From positions 5,828,001 to 5,892,000 of the forward strand of contig NZ_CAXUQH020000001.1 of assembly GCF_964253085.1 (NCBI RefSeq): a stretch of 64,000 nucleotides of DNA, read 5' to 3'. Below are positions 8,387-16,966 of the stretch, one piece after another; position 1 is the stretch's first letter, and each line of letters begins with the position of its first letter. The stretch is from Paenibacillus_E sp964253085 (lineage in GTDB: Bacteria > Bacillota > Bacilli > Paenibacillales > NBRC-103111). The notes under the pieces are model-generated. The model had not been told where the DNA came from. It saw only the letters and a program-made list of their open reading frames with translations, and searched no databases. Both the position numbers and the translations under genes were made by a program.

Positions 8387-9526
8387 ATGCCACAAAAAAT
8401 TGAACTAATCGCCACTTGTCCAATGGGACTTGAGGCTATCGTTGCCCGCGAAATCCGTGATCTCGGCTATGAGGAATTGACCGTCGAGAATGGACGGGTC
8501 CGTTTCTTTGGTGACGAATTGGCCATCTGTCGCACCAATCTTTGGCTGCGTACAGCAGATCGCGTCCTCGTACTAATGGGGCAATTCAAAGCAACAACCT
8601 TCGATGAACTTTTCGAAGGCACCAAAGCTCTCGCTTGGCCAGACTGGATCCCGAACGATGCCGAATTCCCTGTCGAGGGGCGTTCCCATAAGTCACAATT
8701 ATCCAGCGTCCCCGCTTGCCAAGGGATCGCCAAGAAAGCTGTTGTTGAGAAGCTGAAACAACGATACGGTACCGAATGGTTCCCCGAGAACGGAGCGCGC
8801 TACGTGATTGAAGTCGCGCTTCTGAACGATATCGCTACGCTAACGATTGACACGACCGGACCAAGCTTGCACAAGCGCGGCTACCGCAAACTCGTGACCG
8901 AAGCGCCGCTGAAGGAAACCATGGCGGCAGCTATGATCCTGCTAAGCCGCTGGAACGTCGACCGGCCGCTCTACGACCCGTTCTGCGGGTCGGGAACCAT
9001 CCCGATCGAAGCCGCGATGATCGGTTGGAACATCGCGCCAGGCCTGCGGCGCAGCTTCCCAAGTGAAGCTTGGGGGAACATTCCCCGCAAGCTGTGGGAC
9101 AAAGCCCGCGACGAAGCCTTCGACGCGGTGAAAGACAACGTGCCGCTGCACATCGTCGGCAGCGATATCGATCCTGCTGCCATCGAAGTGGCAGAGGCGG
9201 CCGCCAAGGCAGCTGGACTGACGAAGCAGTTCCAGCTGAAGGTCGAGCCCATCGCCAAAGCGCGCCCGCGCGGCGACTATGGCTGCTTGATCACCAACCC
9301 GCCGTATGGCGAGCGTCTTGGTGAAGCACCGGATGTCGAGCTTGCGCTGCGCGAACTCGGCGCACTTACGCGGCCGATGCCTTCGTGGAGCTTGTTCATC
9401 CTAAGCCCGAGCACACAGCTCGAGCATTATATGAACCGCCGCGCCGACAAGAAGCGTAAGCTTTTTAACGGTCGGATCGAATGTAATTTGTTCCAGTATC
9501 TAGGTCCTCTGCCTCCACGCAGATAA
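8387..9526 (+). CDS. THUMP-domain 23S rRNA guanine-N2 methyltransferase (RlmL/YpsC-like)
   Basis: This 379-residue protein has an N-terminal THUMP RNA-binding domain (to about residue 160) and a C-terminal Rossmann methyltransferase domain. DPFCGSGTIPIEAAMIG (near 197) is the SAM motif, and ITNPPYGERLG (near 300) is the NPPY catalytic motif of N2-guanine methyltransferases. It corresponds to the single-domain YpsC type rather than fused RlmKL. ATG 8387 is chosen because GGAAGGA precedes it; an upstream TTG at 8357 has no ribosome binding site. Confidence 0.92.
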   Translation: MPQKIELIATCPMGLEAIVAREIRDLGYEELTVENGRVRFFGDELAICRTNLWLRTADRVLVLMGQFKATTFDELFEGTKALAWPDWIPNDAEFPVEGRSHKSQLSSVPACQGIAKKAVVEKLKQRYGTEWFPENGARYVIEVALLNDIATLTIDTTGPSLHKRGYRKLVTEAPLKETMAAAMILLSRWNVDRPLYDPFCGSGTIPIEAAMIGWNIAPGLRRSFPSEAWGNIPRKLWDKARDEAFDAVKDNVPLHIVGSDIDPAAIEVAEAAAKAAGLTKQFQLKVEPIAKARPRGDYGCLITNPPYGERLGEAPDVELALRELGALTRPMPSWSLFILSPSTQLEHYMNRRADKKRKLFNGRIECNLFQYLGPLPPRR

Positions 9527-9549
9527 GACACATAGCACACAGATAAATG

Positions 9550-9594
9550 AAACAGCGGCAGCGAGACTTTACGTCTTGCCTGCCGCTGTTTTTG
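9550..9594 (+). terminator. Intrinsic terminator after the RlmL-like gene
   Basis: An AAACAGCGGCAG / CTGCCGCTGTTT stem with an inner AAGACGT/ACGTCTT-like stem is followed by a T-run. Confidence 0.9.
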
Positions 9595-9634
9595 GATTGC
9601 TCACACGTAGGTTTCCCGTTTCCCAATACCAAGC

Positions 9635-9817
9635 TAACGGTCACATAAGCCCTTATTCGGCGAAACATCGCCGGTTCAGAATGCTAACGGACACCAGTGT
9701 AGCTATTCCCCGATTCGGGAGGGTATTTGCCCCCGAAATGGACAAATAAGATCTCTGATGTCCGTTAGACACGAAACGACGCGAATATATGGGCAATAGC
9801 AGCGCTGTTGTCCGTTA
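9635..9817. repeat. Four-arm intergenic palindromic element, family A copy 1
   Basis: Heads TAACGGTCAC (9635) and TAACGGACAC (9685) are direct. Their inverted partners end at 9767 (ATGTCCGTTA) and 9817 (TTGTCCGTTA). Unit spacing is 50, 73 and 50 bp and the total is 183 bp, identical to the copy at 58451-58633. Each head is followed about 10 nt later by (C/T)TATT. It lies between convergent genes. The remaining gap to 10010 holds only AT-rich sequence with one possible degenerate unit near 9870 (GACAAGAGCGCTTATT). Confidence 0.75.
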
Positions 9818-10010
9818 GCGCTGTTTTCTTCGCAATAGTTACGCCATCTCTGCAATACCAGCACCCAAATAGACAAGAGCGCTTATTAAAAATACGCTAT
9901 TAAGCGATCAGAATCTTTCGTTCTATTGCCGCTATCTAATTGCACGCCATCCATTCGAATAATCGCTCTGCGGTTTGTAATAGGAGAATTTTTCTTATTT
10001 CTTATTTCAA

Positions 10011-10406
10011 CTATTCAACAATCTCCACCAATTCCAACGGCAGTCCATCAGGATCCGCGAAAAACGTGTAAAGATTCCCCGTAATCGGATCAATCCGCAC
10101 CGGCTCAACTGTAATTCCTTTGCTTTCTAACTCTTGTACACTTTGCTCCATACTAGCAACAACGAAGGCTAGATGACGTAGCCCCCTCGCTTCAGGTTGA
10201 TTCACACGTAGTGGTGGGTTTGGAAAAGAAAACAATTCAATTTCCTGCGCGGTATCCCCAATTCGTAAATCCAATTTGTACGAGTCTCTTTCAGCGCGAT
10301 ATGTCTCATGAATGACGGTGAGTCCGAGTAAATCAACATAGAAATGCTTCGATAGCTCGTAATTCGAACAAATAATTGCAACATGATGCATCTGTTTTAA
10401 TTCCAT
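10011..10406 (-). CDS. VOC family (glyoxalase-like) protein
   Basis: This 131-residue vicinal-oxygen-chelate protein resembles SMU1112c/YwbC-type glyoxalase-like proteins. Two beta-alpha-beta modules are visible: MHHVAIICSNYELSKHFY, then LRHLAFVVASMEQSV and FADPDGLPLELVE. Metal ligands of the His/Glu type (H in MHHVAI, E in ELFSF, H in LRHLAF, E near the end) are in place. The substrate is unknown. ATG 10406 follows AAGGAGGTCG; the longer frame overlaps the upstream DHH gene and has no ribosome binding site. Confidence 0.85.
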   Translation of the reverse strand: MELKQMHHVAIICSNYELSKHFYVDLLGLTVIHETYRAERDSYKLDLRIGDTAQEIELFSFPNPPLRVNQPEARGLRHLAFVVASMEQSVQELESKGITVEPVRIDPITGNLYTFFADPDGLPLELVEIVE

Positions 10407-10476
10407 TGAATACGACCTCCTTACAAAGAAAAACCGCACGCTGGGCTGCTCCCCTGCTGCGGCTTGTCCTCTTATT

Positions 10477-11391
10477 TTACCCTGCTGCTTGCATCGTTTC
10501 AACGATTTTGTGCAAAATCTCGTCGGCTTGTGCATAGTCTACTTGGCAAGTCCCTGCAGCATGATGCCCGCCTCCACCATTTTGAAGCATCAAATCGCCA
10601 ATGTTTGTTTGTGCGGTGCGATTGACGATGCTGTGCCCACAAGCGAATACGCAGTTTTGTTTATTTCGACCGTCAACAATCCAAATGGAGGTGTTTTGCT
10701 CCGGATAGAGAGCATAGACCATGAAACGATTCCCTGGATAGATGGTCTCCACATCGCGAAGATCCGTAATGACGACATTCCCCTCTACCCGTGTATAGGT
10801 TTGCAACATGTCTCGGTATAGCGCATCCAGTTCAAAGTAACGAACTACACGCTCTTTCACATCGGGCAGCTCCATGATTTCGCTGACGGATTTCGTTGCA
10901 CAATGCTCAACTAGATCCTCCATCAACTGATAGTTGCTAATTCGATAATCCCGATATCGACCTAACCCTGTTCGAGCGTCCATGATAAACGAAAGCAAAT
11001 CCCAACCGCTCGGATTCAAAATATCCTCTTTGCTAAATTGCGCAGAGTCCGCCTTATCTACACCTAGCATAATATCGTCGATATCGCCGAAGGTTTCTTT
11101 TCCACCATAGTAATCATAGACAACCCGCGCAGCGCTTGGGGCAAGCCGAGTTTCTCCTTTAAACGTTACTTCTTCCCCCATCCGTGTGAGTTCACTGGAG
11201 TGATGATCGAACCATAAACCACATCCTGCGACATAGGGCACATTAGCCAGAATATCATTCTCAGTAACCTCAATTAAGCCGTCCTGCATATCCTTGGGAT
11301 GAACAAATTTCATTTCATCCACCATGTTTAATTGTTTGAAGAGCATCGCGCATACTAAACCATCGAAATCGGAACGTGTGATCAATCTCAT
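10477..11391 (-). CDS. DHH family phosphoesterase
   Basis: This 304-residue protein has the DHH and DHHA1 domains: DFDG (residues 8-11), FDHHSSE (61-67) and GGGGHHAAGTCQV near 275. Relatives include oligoribonuclease NrnA/NrnB and exopolyphosphatase-like enzymes, which hydrolyse short RNAs or dinucleotides using Mn2+. Without comparison it cannot be placed in a subgroup. The second ATG (11391) is chosen because AAAGGGG abuts the first ATG (11400) and is 9 nt from this one. It precedes the VOC gene on the same strand. Confidence 0.88.
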   Translation of the reverse strand: MRLITRSDFDGLVCAMLFKQLNMVDEMKFVHPKDMQDGLIEVTENDILANVPYVAGCGLWFDHHSSELTRMGEEVTFKGETRLAPSAARVVYDYYGGKETFGDIDDIMLGVDKADSAQFSKEDILNPSGWDLLSFIMDARTGLGRYRDYRISNYQLMEDLVEHCATKSVSEIMELPDVKERVVRYFELDALYRDMLQTYTRVEGNVVITDLRDVETIYPGNRFMVYALYPEQNTSIWIVDGRNKQNCVFACGHSIVNRTAQTNIGDLMLQNGGGGHHAAGTCQVDYAQADEILHKIVETMQAAG

Positions 11392-11483
11392 GCCATGCAT
11401 CCCCTTTAATATAGTCCTTAAGAACTACGAATGTGATGGTCATATTATATCAGCTAGTGTCAATTGGTGACAATGAGCGAATG

Positions 11484-11524
11484 CGAAAAAAAAGAGCGAT
11501 TCACCTAGATAGGGTGAACCACTC
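11484..11524 (-). terminator. Terminator overlapping the end of the next gene
   Basis: On the minus strand a GAGTGGTTCACC / GGTGAATCGCTC stem runs into a long T-run. It overlaps the stop region of the 11505-11810 gene. Confidence 0.8.
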
Positions 11525-11810
11525 TCAATTTGGAGGATAGACATTGGAAAAGTCTTGTGACAAACCCTTCGATTTGAGCCATTGGAGGCATTTTCACGGA
11601 AAGCTTGACTTCGCCTTTCCAGTAGAAAATCAGAATGCTATTGTTTCTTCCGTGAAACATCTCAACATCCCAACACGCTTCGTTTAATGCATATTCTTCT
11701 CGGTTAATCATAAGCTTAGGTCCATCCGTGGATGGCACCAAACGTGCAACATGGTTACCACATAACGATGTTGCTTTCTGTTCCTCCTGCAATTTAACTT
11801 CCGATTTCAT
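11505..11810 (-). CDS. Hypothetical protein, 101 residues
   Basis: No family is recognised. It is a soluble, mixed alpha/beta protein without signal peptide or membrane segment. It carries EEYALNEACWDVEMFHGRNN and KLSVKMPPMAQIEGFV. AAGGAGG precedes the ATG and a terminator overlaps the end, so it is very probably a real single-gene unit. Confidence 0.7.
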   Translation of the reverse strand: MKSEVKLQEEQKATSLCGNHVARLVPSTDGPKLMINREEYALNEACWDVEMFHGRNNSILIFYWKGEVKLSVKMPPMAQIEGFVTRLFQCLSSKLRVVHPI

Positions 11811-11872
11811 GCCGCTATGGCCTCCTTAGTACGTATCATTCCATTTCATTCATTTGCTTCGCTATGACAGAG

Positions 11873-11918
11873 AAAAAACCCCACCGTAGTGAACCGACTA
11901 GAGGGGTTCTGAAGTGAA
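11873..11918 (-). terminator. Probable distal terminator for the MFS gene
   Basis: On the minus strand AACCCC ... GGGGTT is followed by six T. It lies about 220 bp beyond the MFS stop. The gap 11811-12137 otherwise shows only this and the palindrome at 12105. Confidence 0.5.
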
Positions 11919-12104
11919 TTCCCAATCGTTCGGCGGCTGGCTGGCTGCTTGTCCTTTTCAGGAGAAGTAAGGCCCCTGTAGCTTTGCGTCACTGACTTTC
12001 GCCAGCTTTGCCTTTGTCGAGATGAAGTGCACAATCTTTTAGTTGAAGCTTTCGAAACAATACTTGTTATACTCTCAAGGATAAGGGATGGCGATTTGAA
12101 ATCG

Positions 12105-12128
12105 AATAGTTCCGAGGAACTATTTTTA
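12105..12128. other. Short perfect palindrome downstream of the MFS gene
   Basis: AATAGTTCC-GA-GGAACTATT is followed by TTTT on the plus strand only. It is a terminator-like hairpin, but no plus-strand gene upstream is convincing. Confidence 0.45.
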
Positions 12129-12137
12129 CGGAATTCA

Positions 12138-13361
12138 TCAAAATATTTGCATTTTCGACGATATTTTCACAGTATTTTGACGTTTCGTGCCTCTCCAATA
12201 GAAAATAGATCCAATCATGGATAAAATTGCTATACCGAGAAAGAGCATACTGCCGCCATAGGAAACCAATATAAAGCCGCCAATCCATGGCCCCATAAAG
12301 TGACCGATGTTTGTTAACGTTTGAGCACCATAGTACGTTCCACGCATATGCTCTGGAGCAAGCTTATCTATCAACATATTCGCGGCTGGATAGTTCAGAA
12401 TCTCACCAAACGTGAAAATCCCCATTGAAATAATCAACCATGTCAAAGAGTGTGAAAATGCAAATCCTATATCACCTAATGCGAACATTAAGTTTCCAAC
12501 AATTATAGCTGTTAGAGGTGAATACTTTTCAGCCCATTTCCCCAAAGGGATCTGCATTGCAATGACGACAATGGCATTGGCGCTCATGAGAATTGCAAAC
12601 ATTTTGACCCCATTAGCAAAATCCCTTTGTAGGTATTGAGACAACGTCACCATAACCTGTGAATAACCAATTGCCCCAATAATCCCCCCGATAATGTATA
12701 AACGGAAGGTCATATCCTTATGAATAACGCCTAACGCAGAACGGAAAGTAATGATTGCTTTCTTCTCACCTTCAATTTTCTTAATCCCGAACTTAATGAG
12801 AAGGCTGTAGAGTGTACTACCATAGATTAAATAAATGATTCCTGTGAGCAGAAATGGCAAGGCTCCGTTCATTGTCGCAAAGAACGCTCCCAGCAGTGGA
12901 CCGACTGCTACGCCGACGTTAATCGCCATGTATCGAAGTGAAAATACCTGCCGCCTTTTGGAGGGCTCTGTTAGATCTGCCATTAAGGCTTGCGAAACGG
13001 GCTCATAGAAGGATCGGCAAAGTCCATTCAGCATGTTGAGCAGCATAAACAGAACTGGTAGTTTGACGATTCCAAAGCCAAGGAAGACAAAGCCCCACCC
13101 GAAAAGTGCTGCGAGCATAATCACTCGACGTCCAAATCGGTCTGATAAAGTGCCGCCGATAAAACCGCCGAACGTTCCAGCTAATGCACCCATTCCAATC
13201 ACAATACCAATGAGCCCTGGGCTCATATCTGAGTGCTTCGCCAAATAGATGGCTAGGAACGGTAAACTCATGGAAGAAGCAGCTCGAGCCATGACCGTAC
13301 CTAAGATAAGCGTATGTACGATAGGATGATAGGCTTGAAAAAATTGACGTATACGTTTCAT
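12138..13361 (-). CDS. MFS transporter (drug/H+ antiporter type)
   Basis: This 407-residue protein has about 12 hydrophobic segments and the MFS motif A loop GGTLSDRFGRRV between helices 2 and 3. The layout resembles DHA1-type multidrug exporters such as YfkF or MdtH. The substrate is not predictable. Start 13361 is chosen because GAGAGGAG lies 9 nt upstream; the longer frame would cover this ribosome binding site. It is divergent from the epimerase-like gene at 13551. Confidence 0.88.
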   Translation of the reverse strand: MKRIRQFFQAYHPIVHTLILGTVMARAASSMSLPFLAIYLAKHSDMSPGLIGIVIGMGALAGTFGGFIGGTLSDRFGRRVIMLAALFGWGFVFLGFGIVKLPVLFMLLNMLNGLCRSFYEPVSQALMADLTEPSKRRQVFSLRYMAINVGVAVGPLLGAFFATMNGALPFLLTGIIYLIYGSTLYSLLIKFGIKKIEGEKKAIITFRSALGVIHKDMTFRLYIIGGIIGAIGYSQVMVTLSQYLQRDFANGVKMFAILMSANAIVVIAMQIPLGKWAEKYSPLTAIIVGNLMFALGDIGFAFSHSLTWLIISMGIFTFGEILNYPAANMLIDKLAPEHMRGTYYGAQTLTNIGHFMGPWIGGFILVSYGGSMLFLGIAILSMIGSIFYWRGTKRQNTVKISSKMQIF

Positions 13362-13550
13362 AGACGCTGACTCCTCTCGCTGACACACGAATTACCCTAT
13401 GGTTAATTAACAACTGAATTCCAATTATACACGAAAATAGCGAATTGTGTCGTTATTTCAGACTGAGATATTTACCTTTCTCTACCGTTTTCTCTCAGAT
13501 GGTATTTATTGGGTGAGGAATTTATAATAAGCATATGGAGGTGCTTGAAT

Positions 13551-14441
13551 ATGAAAATAGCGATCACAGGCGGCAGCGGGTTTATTGGAAAACGATTAAT
13601 TACTTACTGGTTGGGACAAGGTCACGAACTCATTAATATATCACGCTCATCTTCAAAGCAGATGCATGGTGTTAGAACGTTAACTTGGGATGAGTTGGAG
13701 GCAAATTCTAATCTTCTTCAGGGACCTGATGCCATTGTAAATTTGGCGGGAGAATCCATCAGTCAACGCTGGACGCCTGCGGCTAAGATTCGAATTGTAC
13801 AATCCCGATTGCAAGCGGCTGAACGTGTAGCCCAGCTAGTCGCGAAAATAGACCCAAAGCCTAAGGTTGTTGTGAATGCTTCTGGCATGTCGTATTACGG
13901 TATTTCGGAGACGGATACTTTTGACGAGACGAGTCCTTATCGACAGACTGACTTCTTAGCAAGCGTAGTCAAGCAATGGGAAGCTGCAGCTGATCTTATC
14001 CAAGGAACACGTATCGTAAAGGTGCGGGTTGGACTTGTGTTGGATAATAAAGAAGGTGCGTTCCCCAAGATGGCACTTCCTTATAAGCTTGGTGTAGGCG
14101 GCACAGTGGGCAGTGGCAAGCAGTGGCACTCGTGGATTCACATCGATGATATGGTGAGAATGATTGATTTTTGCGTTCAAAATGACGCGATTGTTGGTCC
14201 CGTAAACGCCACAGCTCCAAATCCGGTAACGAACAAGCAATTGGGACGCGAGATTGCGTCTGCCATGCGAAGACCCAATCTCTTCCCCGTTCCCGCATTT
14301 ATGATGAAGTTGATTTTTGGCGAGCTTTCTGTACTGCTTCTGGAAGGTCAAAAGGTAATCCCTAGAGTATTGCAAGAGCATGGTTTTGAGTGGCGCTTTC
14401 CTTGGCTCACAGGTGCGTTAGAAGATTTGGTAAAAAAATAG
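13551..14441 (+). CDS. TIGR01777 family NAD(P)-dependent epimerase-like protein
   Basis: This 296-residue extended short-chain dehydrogenase is of the SDR39U1/YfcH type. Its N-terminal MKIAITGGSGFIGKRL gives the GxxGxxG nucleotide-binding loop. VVNASGMSYYGISETD and the C-terminal RRPNLFPVPAFMMKL / DUF1731-like tail are typical. YfcH-type proteins have no settled biochemical role, although some plant and cyanobacterial relatives act in cell division. ATG 13551 follows GGAGGTGC; the longer frame does not. Confidence 0.9.
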   Translation: MKIAITGGSGFIGKRLITYWLGQGHELINISRSSSKQMHGVRTLTWDELEANSNLLQGPDAIVNLAGESISQRWTPAAKIRIVQSRLQAAERVAQLVAKIDPKPKVVVNASGMSYYGISETDTFDETSPYRQTDFLASVVKQWEAAADLIQGTRIVKVRVGLVLDNKEGAFPKMALPYKLGVGGTVGSGKQWHSWIHIDDMVRMIDFCVQNDAIVGPVNATAPNPVTNKQLGREIASAMRRPNLFPVPAFMMKLIFGELSVLLLEGQKVIPRVLQEHGFEWRFPWLTGALEDLVKK

Positions 14442-14511
14442 CTTTTCATCCCAATTAAAATTGTGTACAATTAAATTGCGAGAAATATTAGTTGCGGAAG
14501 GTAGTGTCACT

Positions 14512-15006
14512 ATGAGTGTGCATCAATTTCAAGTGAAGACGATTCGCGGTGAGGACAAATCACTTACCGATTACAAGAACCAAGTCCTGCTCATTGTAAA
14601 TACAGCAACGAAATGTGGATTAGCTCCTCAATTCAAAGGGCTTCAAGAGTTACACGACACCTATAAAGATCAAGGCTTTAGTGTACTGGGTTTCCCTTGC
14701 AACCAATTCAAGGATCAAGAGCCAGGCGATAACACACAAGTGGAACAGGCGTGCCAGCTTAATTTCGGTGTTAATTTCCCGCTATTCGCCAAGATCGATG
14801 TGAATGGCGCCGAAGCCCATCCGTTGTATCGTTATTTGAAGAGCAAGGCGTCTGGCCTATTCGGATCCGGCATCAAGTGGAATTTCACGAAATTCCTCAT
14901 AGATCAAGATGGGAATGTGATCAAACGCTTCTCTCCGACTACGAAGCCACATAAGATCGATCATGCAATTCGTAAGCTGCTAGAGAAATCAGCAGTTCAC
15001 GCCTAA
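14512..15006 (+). CDS. Glutathione peroxidase family protein (thioredoxin-dependent type)
   Basis: This 164-residue thioredoxin-fold peroxidase has the catalytic tetrad: Cys35 (NTATKCGLAPQF), Gln in GFPCNQF, and Trp and Asn in KWNFTKF. It carries Cys rather than selenocysteine. Bacterial Gpx/BsaA proteins usually take electrons from thioredoxin, and Bacillota mostly lack glutathione. The likely role is reduction of peroxides in the cytoplasm. The start follows GGAAGG. Confidence 0.93.
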   Translation: MSVHQFQVKTIRGEDKSLTDYKNQVLLIVNTATKCGLAPQFKGLQELHDTYKDQGFSVLGFPCNQFKDQEPGDNTQVEQACQLNFGVNFPLFAKIDVNGAEAHPLYRYLKSKASGLFGSGIKWNFTKFLIDQDGNVIKRFSPTTKPHKIDHAIRKLLEKSAVHA

Positions 15007-15024
15007 TTCCAGCTCATATATGCT

Positions 15025-15061
15025 AAAAAAGCATCCTGTCCATTGGACGGATGCTTTTTAT
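15025..15061. terminator. Bidirectional terminator
   Basis: AAAAAAGCATCC / GGATGCTTTTT with an inner TCC/GGA stem lies between the glutathione peroxidase and DUF1450 genes. Confidence 0.9.
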
Positions 15062-15282
15062 CATTTCACGTATTTTTTTGCTTTCTCGATAGCTTCGTCT
15101 TCCGTTGCGCCCGTAATGTAACGGCCATTAATAAAGATGAATGCGAATCTCGAACATGGGCCGCAATACGATTTGCACGCAACTTTGACTTCCGTGTCCG
15201 GTGCAATGGCACTTATTTTGGCAAGCGCCGTTTTCACCTTCATGTGTTTGCATTTATCACAAATGCGAATATCATTCCGCAT
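15061..15282 (-). CDS. DUF1450 family protein (YuzB-like)
   Basis: This 73-residue protein has two Cys pairs: CDKC at the N-terminus and CKSYCGPC in the middle. Such patterns suggest a small metal or Fe-S/thiol protein, but the function is unknown. Its ATG overlaps the stop of the HesB-like gene (TAATG on the minus strand), which indicates translational coupling. Confidence 0.85.
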   Translation of the reverse strand: MRNDIRICDKCKHMKVKTALAKISAIAPDTEVKVACKSYCGPCSRFAFIFINGRYITGATEDEAIEKAKKYVK

Positions 15283-15584
15283 TAGTGGTCTCCGTGGTTC
15301 CCCTTACTTGGGTTAGTAATCATGAAGCCTTCCTCTGGTGTGTAGAAGTAGTCAATTCGAATACCGTCTAGAAGCGGCTCTGATTGATCTAACAAAACAT
15401 CGATTCCTTTGTCCGTGTTAACCACGACATCATTTGCTGTTTTATCATCAAGACCCAAACCATAGTGAGCATGATCACCATGCTTATGCGTCACTTGTAC
15501 GCGAACCAACAAACCTTGGTTTTCTTCTTTATTAAGCTCCAATTGAAGTACCTTTGCTGCATTGCGAGAAATTTTGACATTCAT
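15282..15584 (-). CDS. HesB/IscA-like protein without cysteines (YneR type)
   Basis: This 100-residue protein has the A-type Fe-S carrier fold: ISRNAAKVLQLEL at the N-terminus and LDGIRIDYFYTPEEGFMITNPSK at the C-terminus. It contains no cysteine at all, so it cannot bind a cluster as IscA/SufA do. The Bacillus YneR group shares this feature and has no assigned role. CAGGAGATG precedes the ATG. It is the first gene of a two-gene unit with the Cys-rich DUF1450 protein. Confidence 0.83.
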   Translation of the reverse strand: MNVKISRNAAKVLQLELNKEENQGLLVRVQVTHKHGDHAHYGLGLDDKTANDVVVNTDKGIDVLLDQSEPLLDGIRIDYFYTPEEGFMITNPSKGNHGDH

Positions 15585-15678
15585 ATGTACACATCTCCTG
15601 AAACAATAAATTTTAATTTTAACTCTATTGTAAAGAATCTAGAGCATGAAATCAACTTTGTCCTATTCTGCCCTTCTA

Positions 15679-15707
15679 TTGCCAAATTCCATAGGGAACT
15701 TTAAAAT
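15679..15707 (+). promoter_or_regulatory. Candidate sigma-A promoter of the HxlR gene
   Basis: TTGCCA, a 17-nt spacer and TAAAAT lie about 100 bp upstream of the HxlR start. Confidence 0.5.
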
Positions 15708-15748
15708 ACATAGTAGTATGAGTAATAATCCCTTATTACAAAATGTTA

Positions 15749-15770
15749 ACTTACTAACCTTGAAGTAAGT
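15749..15770 (+). promoter_or_regulatory. Candidate HxlR operator
   Basis: ACTTAC-N10-GTAAGT is an inverted repeat 35 bp before the regulator gene. HxlR/YodB-type regulators bind TACT...AGTA-like palindromes and often repress themselves, so autoregulation is inferred. Confidence 0.4.
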
Positions 15771-15804
15771 ACCCTACACGATTTTGATGAAAGGAAGCGA
15801 TCTC

Positions 15805-16164
15805 ATGTCAACTCTTGAAAATGAAAAAGTCGCTCCACTTAGCAATTATGTTCCCAAAATCCCCAAAGAAATCGAGTGTTCCGTCGAACGAACCTTGGAG
15901 GTTATTGGCGGTAAATGGGCATTTCTTGTCCTTCGCGAATTATTTTGTGGAACGAAGCGTTTCGGAGAGCTTCAGCGCCAAATTACGGGCATCAGTCCCA
16001 AATCCCTTACGGATATTTTGCGCCATCTAGAAGAACATGGGGTTCTCGAGCGTATGGCGTTCCCTACAGTTCCTGTTACTGTTGAGTATACCTTGACACC
16101 AAAAGGGCAGGATCTGCATCAAATTATTAGAGAGATGAAGCTTTGGTCAGCAAAATGGACATAA
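15805..16164 (+). CDS. HxlR family winged-helix transcriptional regulator
   Basis: This 119-residue protein has the HxlR domain: CSVERTLEVIGGKWAFLVLREL, the recognition segment GISPKSLTDILRHLEEHGVLER, and the wing VEYTLTPKGQDL. The single Cys near the start of the domain matches the redox-sensing Cys of YodB/HypR-type members, which respond to aldehydes, quinones or hypochlorite. Start 15805 fits GAAAGGAAG. Its target genes are not evident; methionine aminopeptidase follows 37 bp later with its own ribosome binding site. Confidence 0.88.
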   Translation: MSTLENEKVAPLSNYVPKIPKEIECSVERTLEVIGGKWAFLVLRELFCGTKRFGELQRQITGISPKSLTDILRHLEEHGVLERMAFPTVPVTVEYTLTPKGQDLHQIIREMKLWSAKWT

Positions 16165-16201
16165 TGAACAATTAGGGATACACGAAGAGGAGAGGAACTT
16201 G

Positions 16202-16948
16202 ATGATTACGATTAAATCCAAAGAACAGATTGAAGCCATGGGGAAAGCTGGCCGAATCCTTGCCGATTGCCATAAAGAAATCGCGAAAATGATTCGCCCA
16301 GGCATTACTTCGTGGGAAATCGACCAATTCGTCGAAGGCTTTCTTGCCAAACATGGTGCTACTCCTGAGCAAAAAGGGTATCACGGCTACCCTTACGCAA
16401 CCTGCGCATCGGTTAATGACGTCATCTGCCATGGTTTCCCGAAAAAAGAGCCACTGAATGATGGTGACATCGTTACGATTGACATGGTTGTTCGGATCGA
16501 TGGGTGGTTAGCAGATTCCGCGTGGTCTTACGCGGTTGGCAATATTTCACCTGTTGCTGAGAAACTCCTGAAAGTTACCAAGGAGTCCTTATATAAAGGT
16601 ATTGAAAAAGCTGTCGTCGGTAATCGGATCGGCGATGTCGCCAATGCCATTCAAGTTTATGCCGAGTCGCAAGGCTTCTCCGTTGTTAGAGATTTCATCG
16701 GTCACGGAATTGGCTCCGAGATGCATGAAGAGCCTCAAGTGCCGCATTATGGACCTGCAGGCAAAGGGCCGCGAATCAAGGAAGGCATGGTTTTCACCAT
16801 TGAACCGATGCTTAATGTTGGTAAATATCACTCCAAAGTTGACCAGGATGGGTGGACAGCTAGAACGTACGATGGCAGCCTATCTGCACAATACGAGCAC
16901 ACAATTGCGATCACAAGTAACGGACCGATTATTTTAACTGAACAATAA
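16202..16948 (+). CDS. map: Methionine aminopeptidase type I
   Basis: This 248-residue enzyme removes N-terminal Met from nascent proteins. Metal ligands and catalytic residues are visible: His77 (CHGFP), Asp94 and Asp105 (TIDMVV...LADSAW), His in FIGHGIGSEMHE, Glu in FTIEPML and Glu in QYEHTIAI. It is not in a ribosomal-protein/secY context, so it may be the second paralogue (YflG-like). ATG 16202 is used with AGGAGAGGAAC upstream; an adjacent in-frame TTG adds one residue. Confidence 0.93.
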   Translation: MITIKSKEQIEAMGKAGRILADCHKEIAKMIRPGITSWEIDQFVEGFLAKHGATPEQKGYHGYPYATCASVNDVICHGFPKKEPLNDGDIVTIDMVVRIDGWLADSAWSYAVGNISPVAEKLLKVTKESLYKGIEKAVVGNRIGDVANAIQVYAESQGFSVVRDFIGHGIGSEMHEEPQVPHYGPAGKGPRIKEGMVFTIEPMLNVGKYHSKVDQDGWTARTYDGSLSAQYEHTIAITSNGPIILTEQ

Positions 16949-16966
16949 CGATCTGGGGGAAAAGGG

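Noticed and set aside
11846..12034. 62-residue minus-strand frame
   Set aside because: No ribosome binding site or domain, and it contains the likely MFS terminator hairpin.
12027..12224. 65-residue plus-strand frame at the MFS gene end
   Set aside because: It crosses the 12105 palindrome and overlaps the MFS 3' end in antisense, and has no ribosome binding site.
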